The translations under genes were made by a program, and so were the position numbers. Positions 11,175-23,900 of a stretch of 64,000 nucleotides of DNA are shown piece by piece. How positions within the stretch are numbered: the stretch's first letter is position 1; each line of letters begins with the position of its first letter. The stretch covers positions 47,796,443-47,860,442 of the forward strand of contig CP136068.1 of NCBI GenBank assembly GCA_032622095.1. Reading direction: 5' to 3'. This stretch comes from Siphonodentalium dalli (lineage: Eukaryota > Mollusca > Scaphopoda > Gadilida > Siphonodentaliidae). The notes beneath the pieces are model-generated. The model made no database searches, was not told where the DNA came from, and worked only from the letters and a program-made list of their open reading frames with translations.

Positions 11175-14100
11175 TAGTACAGCGGCCAAAAGCCAAAAGT
11201 GGTCGGGTACCCCTACCCATGGTAGAACAAGTTAAAACCAACTTTTGTTTAAGGAGAAATATATACTGTTGACGAAAATGATAGTGAAAAATAACGGAAT
11301 TGGTGGTGGCTATTCTCAAATCGACGATGAACGATACCCACCAGTGACTTTTCCCAGAAATTAACGATTTTGGTAAAGTGAGCCCTGCGGCTATGTCCTA
11401 AGTTATTTGCCCACATTGTTGGTGTTAAAATGACTACAACATACCATACCTGTACTTGATATGCAAGAAGTGTTGGTTAATTTTGATTTTCGTGCCATTT
11501 GGAGCCGAAACATTTATTTTTTGTTGAAAAATCGCTTTTTTTTCAAAAAAATATATTTTTCGAACATTATCATTCAAACGGATATTGCAATAATATTGAA
11601 ATATTTAGTGTAGTAGTTATCTGGCAAGCATATGAAGAAAGAAGTTAACAAAAATTTTGAACGGTTTGTGAGTTATTGGATTTTAGCTACCCCTCCCCCA
11701 AACACGTTTTTGGTCGAAAAAAATACATATTTTTGATAATGACAGAACAAACATTTTCGAATTGATCTGAATGGGACCCAATATGAATCTTGTACTGAAA
11801 GCGTAGTCCAGAGATGCCGTTTAATCGATTACAGATGTGTTCAGGCTTTCAGACCCCCAGTTACAACAACAACAATTATTTTATTGATAACAGGTAATTT
11901 TGCATGCATTAACATCGATGTTAAGTACTAAAACCTTTGTTATAAACAACACGTGACCAACTATATAATTCATATGGCTCAGTAGTTATCTGGACATCAC
12001 AAGTAGAAAGAATTTGACAGAAATTCACAACGGTTTTCAAGATATTGGATTTAGGTACCGCTCCCCCGGACGCGATTTGGTAGAAAAACTACATATTTAT
12101 GATAACAACAGACCTTTCTAAATTATTCTAATGGGCATCTAATCATTATTCGTGTGATGGAAACCTGATCCGTAGACACCGCGAGCGTGGTTTTAGATGA
12201 CCTCATGTTTCCAATTAAACCCCCAGCTACAACAACAACAAAAACATTTTATTTATGACATGTAATTTTATATTAACACATATTGACTTTGAGGAACTAA
12301 AGTACCGTATTTGTTCTAAACGACACATAATATAGACTAAAATACTCATACAGAACAAAATCATTGTTGCTCCCCCGCCCTATTAGACGTCCTAAACACA
12401 CCGCGAACTGAAAACATATGATCTCAATATTAAGAATGATGTAACTATAAAGGACAGTTACATAAGGAAATATATAATATTTATGGATGGGTTTGTTCCC
12501 GAAACAGTGTGGCACTTTGCTTGGCAAATATGAAGGGCGAATTTGCTATATTTTTCGAGAACACTCTACCCAATTTAAAGACTTCAACGCAATACGAAAT
12601 TAAGCTATATGATCTCTAATTCTCTATATTAACTGAGAGTGTGATGGGAATGTAGTACTACTGTACTATCAGAGAATACATAATGTGTATGGATGGGTTG
12701 TGCATGTGTCGATTTACACAAAGTGGCTGATAAATAAGAAAGACGAATTTGCTGTTTTAGGATCCCCCTACACAATTGAAGTGTTAAAGTTGAACAACTC
12801 ACGAACTGAAATGATTGCTGTAAATGTTAACTGAGGATATGGGCTAAAATAGTAATATCGGGGCGAATACATGATGTTGATGGATGGGTTGGTTGGATCC
12901 CGAAAGCCTTCAGCACTTTACGAAAATCGGATGGACCCCTTTATATGCCCATTTAAACTCTTGAACACACCATGTGCCGAATATTCATACCTTTATTATT
13001 AAATCACATTGTGAACGAAAGGTAATGCTATCAGGGAATATACACGTTATATGGATAGTTTGGTTCCCCAAATCATAGGGTACTTTACACAGGGCGGCTG
13101 GCAAAAACCAAAGCTGAATATTTTCTTTGAGCACCCTACCCCATTTAAAGTCATAAATACACTAATCATTACTAATGGGTGGATATGTTCTCAATATTAA
13201 CTGGGGTGTGGACAAACTAAACTATTTGGCACATACTGAACCGAATCTATATGCTCGCGTGTATTATTTACAATTTGTATGGGTGGTTTGGTTCTCGAAA
13301 TCCTGGAACACTTTACAAAAGGCGGCTGGCAAATACGAAATGTGATTTGTTAGGCCACACTACCCCATTTGCATTCTTGGAACACACAATGAACCGAAAG
13401 GATGTGCTCCCATTATTAACTGCGTGTGTAGAGAAATGTACGCTATATAAAAAGTATAGTATACCAGGGTCTTGAATGCCTGGGTCACTTTACAAAAAGT
13501 TGTTGGTGAAAGAGAAAGGCGAATACTCAGTTTTGGGGGGGGGACCTCATTAAGTTATATTCTTTCATACTTAGCTGAGTGTGTGATCGAACGGTATTGC
13601 TATCATGTAATTATTAATTGATATACATGCATGGGTGAGCTGGTTCCCCCGAAATCCTGGAACACTTTACAAAAAGCGGCTGGTAAACAAGAAAGGCGAA
13701 TTTTCTATTTCTTAAGGACCCCACTATCCAACTTGAAGTCTTACAGAAATTATATGCTCTCAATTGTAACTGAAGTTGTGGACAAATGGGATTATTATCT
13801 GGATATACGAATCTGTTATGGATGAGATGGTTCCCGAAAGCCTAGGGCACTTTACAACAAGTGGTCGTCAAACGAAAGGGCTAAATTTCACTCTCAGGGG
13901 ACTCCATCCTATCCCAGAATGGCTGTTCTGCCAGAAAAGATGCAATGGTCTCGCGAGCCCACCGTTCGTGAAAACACCGTGGCACCTTACACAAAGCAGA
14001 TGGCAAACGATGAAGGCGAATTGTAAGGGATCCCTACCCCATGTAAACCATTGAACCTACCACGAACAGAAAGAATGTGCCCTCAGGGTCAAACGACGAT

Positions 14101-16614
14101 CTGGACAAATGGCTATTATATTAAGAAATACACAATTGTTATAGATGGGTTAATACCCGACAGTCAGGGACACTTTACAAAAAGCGACTGAAAAATAAAT
14201 AATGCGATTGTTCAATATTTGTATTAACCCCTTCCCAATTTGAAGGCTAAAACACACCACGGACTGGAACGATATCATCATTGACTGCGTTTATGGACAA
14301 TGGCGAGTTAGTTGTACAAGGACGTACACAATGTAAATAGATGGATTTGGGTTCTGAAAGAATGAGCACTTAACGAAAAGTGGCTGGAAAATAAGAAAGG
14401 CAAAATTTTGAGGACCCCTACTTTATTTGAAGTCTTGGATGACACCATGGTGAAATGATATGACCGCAATATTAACTGAAGGCTTGACCAAATGTTAGTT
14501 TTTATTAGGATATATATATGTGTTGGTTCCCGAACGTCTGCATGCATCATGTGGCACTCCACAACAAGCGGCTGGCAAATGTTCACTGCTGTATGTACCC
14601 CTACCATATTTGAAGTATTGAACACATTATGTACTGGAGGGATTATGAATTCAATATCAACATATATTGTGGCCTAAACTATACGATATATAAGGCTGTA
14701 TTGGTTTCCGACCGCATGTGACACTTTACAAAAAGCGGCTGGCAAATAACAAAAATTCAATTTTAACTGTTTATGTGACAATTTTAAATCACGAACTTGA
14801 AGAACATGCTCCCAGTTTTAACTCAGTCTGTGGAGATATGGTAGTTCTATCCGGGGGTAAACAATTTATCTGGGAGAGAGATTGTATGGGGGAAATTAGG
14901 ATGCAATCCAGTTGGAACTGATTGGATACAATGATGTACACATAGTTTCGTTGGAGCTGATTGGACGCAATGATACACAGATAATGTTGTTTTCGTCATT
15001 GATACGTCCGTCGCCGTGAGATTGCAGACGGTCTGGTGGTGGTAAATTTCGCGCTCAGCAGGGTTTCAATGCTTTTCACGAAGTTTTAACAAATGGCAGC
15101 GTTATGGAAATCGCTTCGTTTTCGAGATAAATGTCTGAACCCCGTCAACTATTTTAATATTTTCGCGATGACTGAGTTGCTGTACATACAAAAGAGTATT
15201 TCTGATAAAATTACATTCAGTATGGCGCATATAAGTTCAGTCTTAGGACCACTGTATTCCAATAAGTAATGATATGCTTTTTTCTATTTACCACAATGAC
15301 AGAGAGGGGACTGTTTAATGTGATTACTCAATTGGACATAGTTCAAACTACTGAATTTCAATCTTAAACGAGAATGGAGTATGTGTGATATGCGACACTT
15401 ACTGAATGTAATAGCAATTAAAATGCGTTATTTCGGCATTATAACAGTATCCATTTGAATAATAATGTTCGAAAAATAATATTTTTGTAAAAAAGTGCGA
15501 TTTTTCAGCAAAAAATAAACGTTTTGGCTCCAAATGGCAGGAAAATCTAAATTAAGCAACACATTTTTTCATATCAGGTAGAGGTATGGTATGATGTAGT
15601 AATTTTAACCCCAACAATATGGCCAAATATGCTAGGACATAGCCACAGGGCTCGCTTTACCAAAATCGTTATTTTCGGGAAAAAGTCACAGGAGGTTATC
15701 GCTCATCGTCGATTTGTCAATAGCCACCACCAATTCCGTTATTTTTCAATTTCTGTCAAATTCTTTCTACTTGTGATGTCCAGATAACTACTGAGCCATA
15801 TGAATTATATAGTTGGTCACGTGTTGTTTATAACAAAGGTTTTAGTACTTAACATCGATGTTAATGCATGCAAAATTACCTGTTATCAATAAAATAATTG
15901 TTGTTGTTGTAACTGGGGGTCTGAAAGCCTGAACACATCTGTAATCGATTAAACGGCATCTCTGGACAACGCTTTCAGTACGAGATTCAAATTGGGTCCC
16001 ATTCAGATAAATTCGAAAATGTTTGTACTGTCATTATCAAAAATATGTATTTTTTTCGACCGAAAACGTGTTTGGGGGAGGGGTAGCTAAAATCCAATAT
16101 CTCGCAAACCGTTCAAAATTTCTGTTAACTTCTTTCTTCATATGCTTGCCAGATAACTACTACACCATATGGACTAAATATTTCAATATTATTGCAATAT
16201 CTGTTTGAATGATAATGTTCGAAAATATAATATTTTTGAAAAAGAGCGATTTTTCAACAAAAAATACATGTTTCGGCTCCAAATGGCACGAAAATCAAAA
16301 TTAACCAACACTTCTTGCATATCAAGTACAGGTATGGTATGTTGTAGTCATTTTAACACCAACAATGTGGGCAAATAACTTAGGACATAGCCGCAGGGCT
16401 CACTTTACCAAAATCGTTAATTTCTGGGAAAAGTCACTGGTGGGTATCGTTCATCGTCAATTTGAGAATAGCCACCACCAATTCCGTTATTTTTCACTAC
16501 CATTTTCGTAAAGAGTATATATTTCTCCTTTAAAAAAAGTTAGTTTTAACTTGTTCTACCATGGGTAGGGGTATCTCGAAAACTAGAGCTCTTTTTCGAT
16601 TTGGCCGCTGTACT
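11175..16614. mobile_element. 5.44-kb non-autonomous long-TIR element with internal satellite
   Basis: Termini TAGTACAGCGGCC / GGCCGCTGTACTA, flanked on both sides by CTA (11172-11174 and 16615-16617), a likely 3-bp target duplication. The outer arms (about 11175-12030 and 15760-16614) are diverged inverted copies sharing, for example, CCACCAATTCCGTTATTTTT and CATTTGGAGCC. Subsegments of the arms are also repeated directly inside (15460-15770 resembles 16195-16500). Between the arms lies a tandem array. No long ORF and no transposase, so it is non-autonomous. The 3-bp CTA duplication would fit a PIF/Harbinger-type source; this is inference. Confidence 0.75.
12290..14900. repeat. Degenerate satellite array, about 13 units of roughly 185 bp
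   Basis: The phrase CACTTTACAAAAAGCGGCTG and variants recur 13 times (near 12508, 12722, 12916, 13082, 13310, 13486, 13662, 13848, 13981, 14169, 14368, 14553 and 14723), each followed by GGCAAATAAGAAAGGCGAAT and CCCTACCCCATTTAAAG variants. It is enclosed by the inverted arms of the 5.44-kb element. Small ORFs here are repeat translations. Confidence 0.9.
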
Positions 16615-16833
16615 ACTAAGCTATGACCTGATAATAACATGATACACACAAAATAATCACGGCACGCAGAACTATATTAACCACCTTACTGCGAATGACA
16701 AGCACGTTTGTTTCGCATACGGTCTCGTATATCATAACTTCTGCGAAAAGGTGTTTGGACCGCCTGAAAAAATTACAACAACAAATAGCTATGCGTAATA
16801 ATTATCTGTCGTCGTTCATTATGTGAAAGGTGT

Positions 16834-17012
16834 TTATTATGCTTACCCTTTCCCACAGGCCGGACATCGAACTCCCTCCATACGCCCCTGTATATTATGC
16901 TTACCCTGTCCCACAGACTGGACATCGAACTCCATCCATACGCCCCTGTATATTATGCTTACCCTGTCCCACAGACTGGACATAGAACTCCATCCATACG
17001 CCCCTTCTCGTC
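16834..17012. repeat. 59-bp tandem repeat, three units
   Basis: Units of TATTATGCTTACCCTGTCCC, ACAGACTGGACATCGAACTC and CATCCATACGCCCCTGTA, nearly identical. On the minus strand each has a GTAAGCAT donor-like site and a CAG 17 nt later; too short to be an intron. Confidence 0.9.
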
Positions 17013-18964
17013 GGATATCACCTCCCTGTTCATGGTTGAACACCTCTCCACACCGCGAGCATACAGTGTAAGTAAATGTATATATTGTTTATGTTATTTG
17101 TCGATGATCCGAGTACACGATTATGTTAGGATCTGTATCAGCAAGACCATCACATGAGCGATAACAAATACGTCGCATGTATAATAAAACAAACATCGGC
17201 GTATCTATGTTAAAGGCCCACACCATGTTCGCACCTATATAACGTATTTCATATGCCAGCGATTAACGATTCACGGCTCGATTTGACGACAAATAATTCA
17301 AAATTGCATGACACAGTTTTTCGGTTAAGAAGTAAAAGAACATGAATATGCTTCCTATGACCATCTTTCGTATCAGACAGTCATCGCGAAATTCCACAAA
17401 CTCGTCCAAAAGTAACGAGCCGAAAACGATCGGAAAATATCACAATTGAGACCCCACTGTATGATTTACGATTGACGACCACAACAACATAAATGCTATT
17501 TTGGGATTTTTGCTAGGCTGACCTTGATTGAAAAAGTAAAACATGTTTTGCTTTCCGCTTTTGAAGGTCGACATCTGGTTATCACAACCTCATATCAGTG
17601 TGTGCGATAACACGCTCAAATATTGTTCTGGTCAAGCAAACGTACTAATGTTGTGGTGTTAAATCAGACAGTTGATCTCTTATGATATATGTAGCATAAC
17701 GTTTACCAGCACCCTTAATTAACTGTTCCTGATGAATCCTAATCCTATTTAATCGTATGTTCAAACACTATTTATGTATGTGCGGTCATCGCATAATATC
17801 TACATCCATACTGGTTTTAGAGATATATATAATTCCCATCCATGTTAGTAATTCAAACATGATGCACTTGGTGTTCCCTAATGTAATCACCACCTGAGAT
17901 AATTCTAATAATTTTCATTTCTCATTGACGAGTGATTACAATATTTAATTTCTATAACCCTAACAATGATCACCTATAAATATAGTCTTGGTGATATGAC
18001 TTTTCTCATTGACGAGTGATCACTTTATTGGACTCTAACACAGTCATTACCTGCATATATACCCCAATATGGTATTTATCATTGACTAGTGATTACTTTA
18101 TTTTGTCCAATATATACCTCTTACTTGCGCTATATGTTACTTTAAATACCTGATACTTGAATGTTCACTGATTTAACTTATTTTGTTATACGGTATACCA
18201 GTTATAATCTCAATATCGCACCTGGTCGGGTTACGCCCGTGCACCTGACTGTTTTCCCTTTATTATGGCTTTAAATCCATGACGTGTGTCGTCACCCGTG
18301 CATACGGTGCTCATGTCCATATTTTCCTCCTGCTTAACGCACGCCTTCTACAGAATCTTTGAAGATGGATGTATTCGCATGATACCTACACCTTACTTAA
18401 GCCACACCATATCTTGGTAACTCATTTACTATTGATCCCTTTGTCAAAAACAGTATGTCTTCTTGTCAGCTGAATCACAAATGCACATGTACCCACACAA
18501 GCTGCCCTGATTGTTAAAGTAAGTAGTATGTTCACTGTGTATGAACTTTTCCATAGGAAGTAGTTATTTCGCCGGTATTGTGACGGTTCCTTATGATTAA
18601 ACATAACATTTTTCGGGACAAAATCACGCATAATTATTGATAACTTAAATACGTTAAACATTACTGAACGAACAGTGCCTGTTTACCGACATCTGAACTC
18701 TAGATCATAATTCACTGGGTTATATAGTGAGTTAACGTGTAATTATCAACATGTAATGACTGAAAATCAAGAATGCAAATGTAATTCCTTTGTTTTCTGT
18801 GACATTTTTCGACTGTGAAACGCATTCTGAAGACGAACGCCGAGTACAAAGTATCCCTATGTTATTCTTCTGTAACACAGCTCAGGAAATATCCCGATGT
18901 GTGTTGAAAATTTTGAGCATTAGCCTCCTACTCACAAATTGTGAGGGTTACAGTTCTATTTCAA
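17013..18964. other. Intergenic stretch, no gene seen
   Basis: AT-rich. A loosely repeated phrase TCTCATTGACGAGTGATTAC occurs near 17920, 18003 and 18078, suggesting a decayed 80-bp tandem repeat. No coding frame recognised. Confidence 0.45.
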
Positions 18965-19632
18965 GGCAATCACGGCTGTTACGATTTCGATGAAACTTGG
19001 TATGTTGGGGTATTTTCGGCCGGGGGGTGGCATGAGCCTATTAATTTGTCCATGCGACGTGACCTTGACCTTGGAATCGGGTAATTTCAAGGTCAAACGC
19101 CCGAATATCACGGGATTTCGATGAAACTTGGTATGTGGGGGTACCTAAGGCCGGGGAGTGGCATAAACCTATTAATTTGCCCGTGCGATGTGACCTTGAC
19201 CTTCAAATCGGGTCAGTTCAAGGTCAAACGCCCGAATATCACGGGATTTCGATGAAACTTGGTATGTGGGGGTACTTTCGTATGGGGAGTCTCAAAGGCC
19301 TATTCATTTGCCCGTGCGACGTGACCTTGACCTTGAAATCGGGTCAATTCAAGGTCATATCGCCAATTTTGATGGGATTTCGACGAAATTTGATACGTGG
19401 GGTTACTTTTGTCCACTGAGTGTTTTGGACGGGTTGAGTCGTGACCCCGACCTGACCTTGACCTTCAAAATGATCAATTCAAGGTCAAATCGGGTAAAAC
19501 CGGATGGATTTCGACGGGCACGTTTGTCGGGTACTTTTGTCCGGGCAGTGTTTTGGACTGGTCAAATCGTTACCCCACTTGACCTTGACCTTCAAAATGG
19601 ACAATTCAAGGTCAAAGTCCGGACGAAGTCGG
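18965..19632. repeat. Approximately 130-bp tandem repeat, 5 units, carrying TCAAGGTCA sites
   Basis: TGACCTTGACCTT recurs near 19060, 19191, 19321, 19454 and 19579, each followed about 25 bp on by TTCAAGGTCAAA. The phrase CACGGGATTTCGATGAAACTTG also recurs. Higher G+C than its surroundings. The open frames of 94 and 140 codons here follow the repeat and are not taken as genes. Confidence 0.9.
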
Positions 19633-20679
19633 GTCACCTCATAGTATTATATATTTGTAATTTCATATACCACATGCATATGGTCTAATATATGCCTGTT
19701 ATATTACATGTCACATGCATATGGTTTAAATAAAAAGCTATGTCATACTCATTGTCACAATGTGTGTGGCCTGTAATCACGTTTCATACAATTCATTATT
19801 ATCGTACATTGAAATATTTGCATTCCAGGTTGAAAGACTAAATCTTTAACAACCTTGGCTTATCATCCACTTTCCATCCACGAAACAATCCGCACTTACT
19901 ATATCTGGTAGTACACGTTTAAATATGTCAGCTGTGCACGAAAAAGCTAATTTGTAAGAAATTTTGATTTTATCGGAGCACATTTTTAAACGTTTCTCCA
20001 TTATTTCTGCACACAAGCAGTCGTTCACCGTGAAATAATTTCATGAATAACATATATCAACTAATAAATATATTACCTACACTGTTGCTGTAATATTTTA
20101 ATGTGAAATAGTTATATGGATAATGGCGGAACTTTACCCTTCAGAACTGTGTACGAACTTGTCAGTATAATCTGATCCACCAGCTCTTGTACTAGAAGCC
20201 AACTTATAATTTAAAAATGTCTTAAATGTCAAATATGTGTGGAACGGTAATTTTAATAGTGTCTTCATTGTTCTATTTTGGCATCGCCATAACTTGCGTG
20301 TGTACTGTTTTGACATGACTGTAAACCACGATAGACATGTGCCGTCGTAATGACTGTCTTGTAGCAATGATTAACATTCTTGATATGTTTTGATCTACAA
20401 ACTATACCTGTCTTTCTAAACATGTTGTATTTGCTATAATCTTGTTTGCAAAATAAAATTCAATCTAGATTACATCCTATACATTTACTAATGTTTTACT
20501 TTGTAGCTTTGAATCTTCACAGTATATGTCAAGTCTATTCTTGTTCGTACTCAGCTTCTGACTTCAGCCAAATAAGATGGACACTCTCGTGTCTAAACGG
20601 AGTAAAGGTTTGCAGTCAATCATCCATAGTTTGATGTTGTTCTATTCTCCCCTCGGTAGTTTCAACACGTGCATCTGTT
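19633..20679. other. Stretch between repeat array and gene A 3' end
   Basis: No repeat or gene recognised. Two minus-strand frames of 60-77 codons (19846-20028, 20134-20367) have no known match and are left unannotated. Confidence 0.45.
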
Positions 20680-20685
20680 TTTATT
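20680..20685 (-). terminator. Putative polyadenylation signal of gene A
   Basis: AATAAA on the minus strand about 135 nt past the gene A stop codon, the first canonical hexamer seen there. The position fits a short 3' UTR; this is not proof of use. Confidence 0.45.
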
Positions 20686-20820
20686 CTAGTTTGTGTTTGT
20701 GTCGGCATATCTGACCCCTCCTACCAAAAGGAGAAACAAAATTTGGTCCAAATTAGCCATGTCCGTTTACACACTCCATGTGGTCCCTTGGTCGATGTGA
20801 AATCCGGCAACAGGCCACAT

Positions 20821-20912
20821 TCAGAACCTCCTCATCGTCGATGGTCCAAATGTGAACTGGTTGTAGTCAACCGAACTGTTCGTCTGTATTGCATCAATTG
20901 TTGCTGGTGCAT
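20821..20912 (-). CDS. Gene A last coding exon and stop
   Basis: 92 bp; completes a split Asp codon. It encodes [12 protein letters not shown] and ends TMRRF followed by TGA (complement of 20821-20823). The DSPATPE(x)IR homology is the usual C-terminal boundary of the family. Acceptor CCTTTCAG. Confidence 0.94.
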
Positions 20913-23900
20913 CTGAAAGGAAAGGCATACAATACACTCCACTGCAATGCGAACATATTTACTTTCTATGAAACACCATATAGTCATACTATGTAACGTT
21001 ACATTTAATGGACATAGTTGTTTATATGTTGATCACTTGCTTGCATGAAAACAACTGCCAACTCAGTACATAATGACGTGGTATTTTCAAAATTTCAAAA
21101 CTTCAAAATATAAATCTGATACGGGCGCATTGAGGCCACATATGCCATACATGCGTGAGCATATTTTGCTTTTGATTAAATACTACAGTAGGAGATCAAA
21201 ATCTGATCAAGAATGTTCTTACCCAGCTGGAAGTATTCGGTTGACCCCGAAGCGTCTTTGCGCGCAGATGACATCGCATGTTTCAGCGCGAAGAGAACTG
21301 AGCAACTCATGGTCAATGGTGGCTCACCGACAGCTGAAAACACATAGGCGAATAATAAGGACTGATCCAAAGAATATGTAATATTGTTTATAATATTTAT
21401 ATACAGTAGCTCGTGTATGATTGATCAACTCATATTGTGACATGCGTTTCATATCGATGTAATAAATGCGCACTGAGCACATACATCCAGACTGTTAACA
21501 TACTTTAGAGAAAGAATTCAGCTAAGTTTATAGAAATGAATAAGAACAAGCTATATAAATATACGATATGAATGTAGTGTGAGTGTGTTTTATTGATGGG
21601 TATATCGCTGTGGTCGTATGGACACATGTACATGTGTGTACCACTCTGGCCACGAGCGTATATATGAAAGGGTAAATCAGCCTCCGTCGAATTAAGATGA
21701 GGATTTTATTACTGACATATTACGACATTATTAACTATGGATATATAACAGTCACAATAATCGCATTCCCACAGCATGTTGGTCTAGCTGGTCGTGAGAG
21801 GACAATCGTCACAACTTCTCTCCAGGCTACATTGTCACCAACTCATCAAGCGCGTGTGTCGTGTGTTCAGGTGATAATGTGTGCACATGGCCACATCTCA
21901 GCGTGTTACATATGCTTTATTTTCACATTCAAATCAATACACGTGACGGATATTGAGAAACAGATAATTATTACAATACTCATAATTTACAGCATATGTA
22001 TACACAAAAGATATATACATGTAACACCTGGCATACAATAGGTTGGATTTATCATTCACATTTTATATTAAAACCGCTACCGCAGTATCAATGGGACGAG
22101 TCAGTGCCGGTTGATGTTTGCGTTCGCCAGTAGATCGAAACCAGTTCGTCTTGCACGATATGCGTAATTTTAATTTCAGAATATAATGTAGTCGAAGTAA
22201 TTGTCAGTTAACGTCAAAAGTTGTACCTGATGCATGTAGCAACACCAGGTCAATAATATTGGAGCCCGGGTAGTGATAAATGTCAGAAGGGGGATGGAGA
22301 CTTGTATTACGCCATAGCTCATAATGCAAACACTATAATGAACGTGACACTCCCAGTCTCAGTTTACCTATGATATAAGCTATATTCATATATTAAAGCA
22401 TACACCACGGAGTTCAGGTCAGGAGAGCGCATACTCACTCAGTTATATATACTCCGATGATTACGGGAAATCACATTATCAATTTTAGAACATTTTAACA
22501 GGTACCTTAATACATGTGGATTATCATACCAACGTATACATGTACGATGATCACATTGATAATTGATTACAACTTTCCAAATTGTGTTGCTTTCGTACGC
22601 ACATGTATGTACATAGCCATACAATATACATGTAGTACCAGCCATTGCATCTGCGCTACGTGCAGATCAAAATCCATTACAAAATCCTAAACACAGCACC
22701 ATACTATCAGAAACATGTTCAGCGGTCATCAGTTTGAAATTCGTATGCTTAATTGTTGGTATTAGGAAAGGAGATATATATATTATTTGTTTTATTTCAT
22801 ACAAATAAAATAAGTAGCAAGTCAAGTATCAGCAAATATATAAACGCGCATCTCACCTTTTGAGCCCAGGACACCTAAAGGGTTTGGAGCGTCTTTTAGG
22901 AACGTTACTCTGAAATCTATTGGGATGTCCTTGCTGGTGGGCGGATGGTAGTTCTGCAAAAACAAGCTTTGTAACTAAATACACATACTCTACATTATGA
23001 AACGTCGAATTTGAATTGGCTAGGTGTGTTTCGTGTGAGTATATTACTTGAGGTGAGTATACAATAGCGCGGCTTCTAATTGAGATTATTAACGTTGGCG
23101 TCGGTAGGTCAAAACGTTACACGACAACATGCTAAATACCCACGTAGAACTATAACGTGTCAGATACGAACGTAAATAGCACGTGTAGTAACACAATATA
23201 TAAAAATTGTGTATTCGTGAGATTACGGCTCTATAAAACGGTAGGCACCATGCTTAGACCATAGTTATTATTACTATACAACATCTGATTTAGTATAGGC
23301 TTCATAACAACCACACGTACGACCGCACGTGAATAACGTCATATCATTTTCCTATACGACCATGCATCGATGTTTTCGATTTTATGACTTGACTTCCGGT
23401 TAGCCACTGTGTAGAGATTTATAAAACACGGAATCGGCAAGGGACACATGGGATGAAAATAAAATAACTCACTTCACAACTTCCGAATAATTGCTCTGCG
23501 ATTTAGGCCGCTTTGTGGGCTTGTTGTACTCATTGCACCCCACTAGACTAGACATATATACCCACACACGCTTCTGTTCCGAATTTGATAACAACTTATT
23601 TTGCTCATAAGACAATCATTAGTCTCTTCAGATTATATTAAGACTATATATAGTATTTCCTGCATATTTTACTCACCAGAACGTGATAAAAGTGTGATAT
23701 TACTAGGTTTAGTTTGAGTAATGAAGTGTTTAACGAGAGACGAGGCGGCAGGGTATGTATGTTTGTGGTGTCTCACCCCACCAGCTTTGATAAACATATT
23801 CAACATGAGTGACACTTCGTTAAATTCAAAAACGTCCGCCGAACGCCGATTATCATACCACATTCGCGACAATTGGACGGATATCATCTACGTTACTTCC

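Noticed and set aside
16834-17043. Possible microexon (CAG ... GTAAGC) repeated three times on the minus strand
   Set aside because: The implied introns would be 17 nt and no homologous protein segment is evident; treated as a simple tandem repeat.
19135-19688. Overlapping open frames of 94 and 140 codons on the plus strand
   Set aside because: They follow the 130-bp tandem repeat; the peptide repeats with it and shows no domain.
21697-22041. 114-codon plus-strand frame in the intron between exons 20 and 21 of gene A
   Set aside because: No recognised domain, antisense to the gene and AT-rich; not supportable as a gene.
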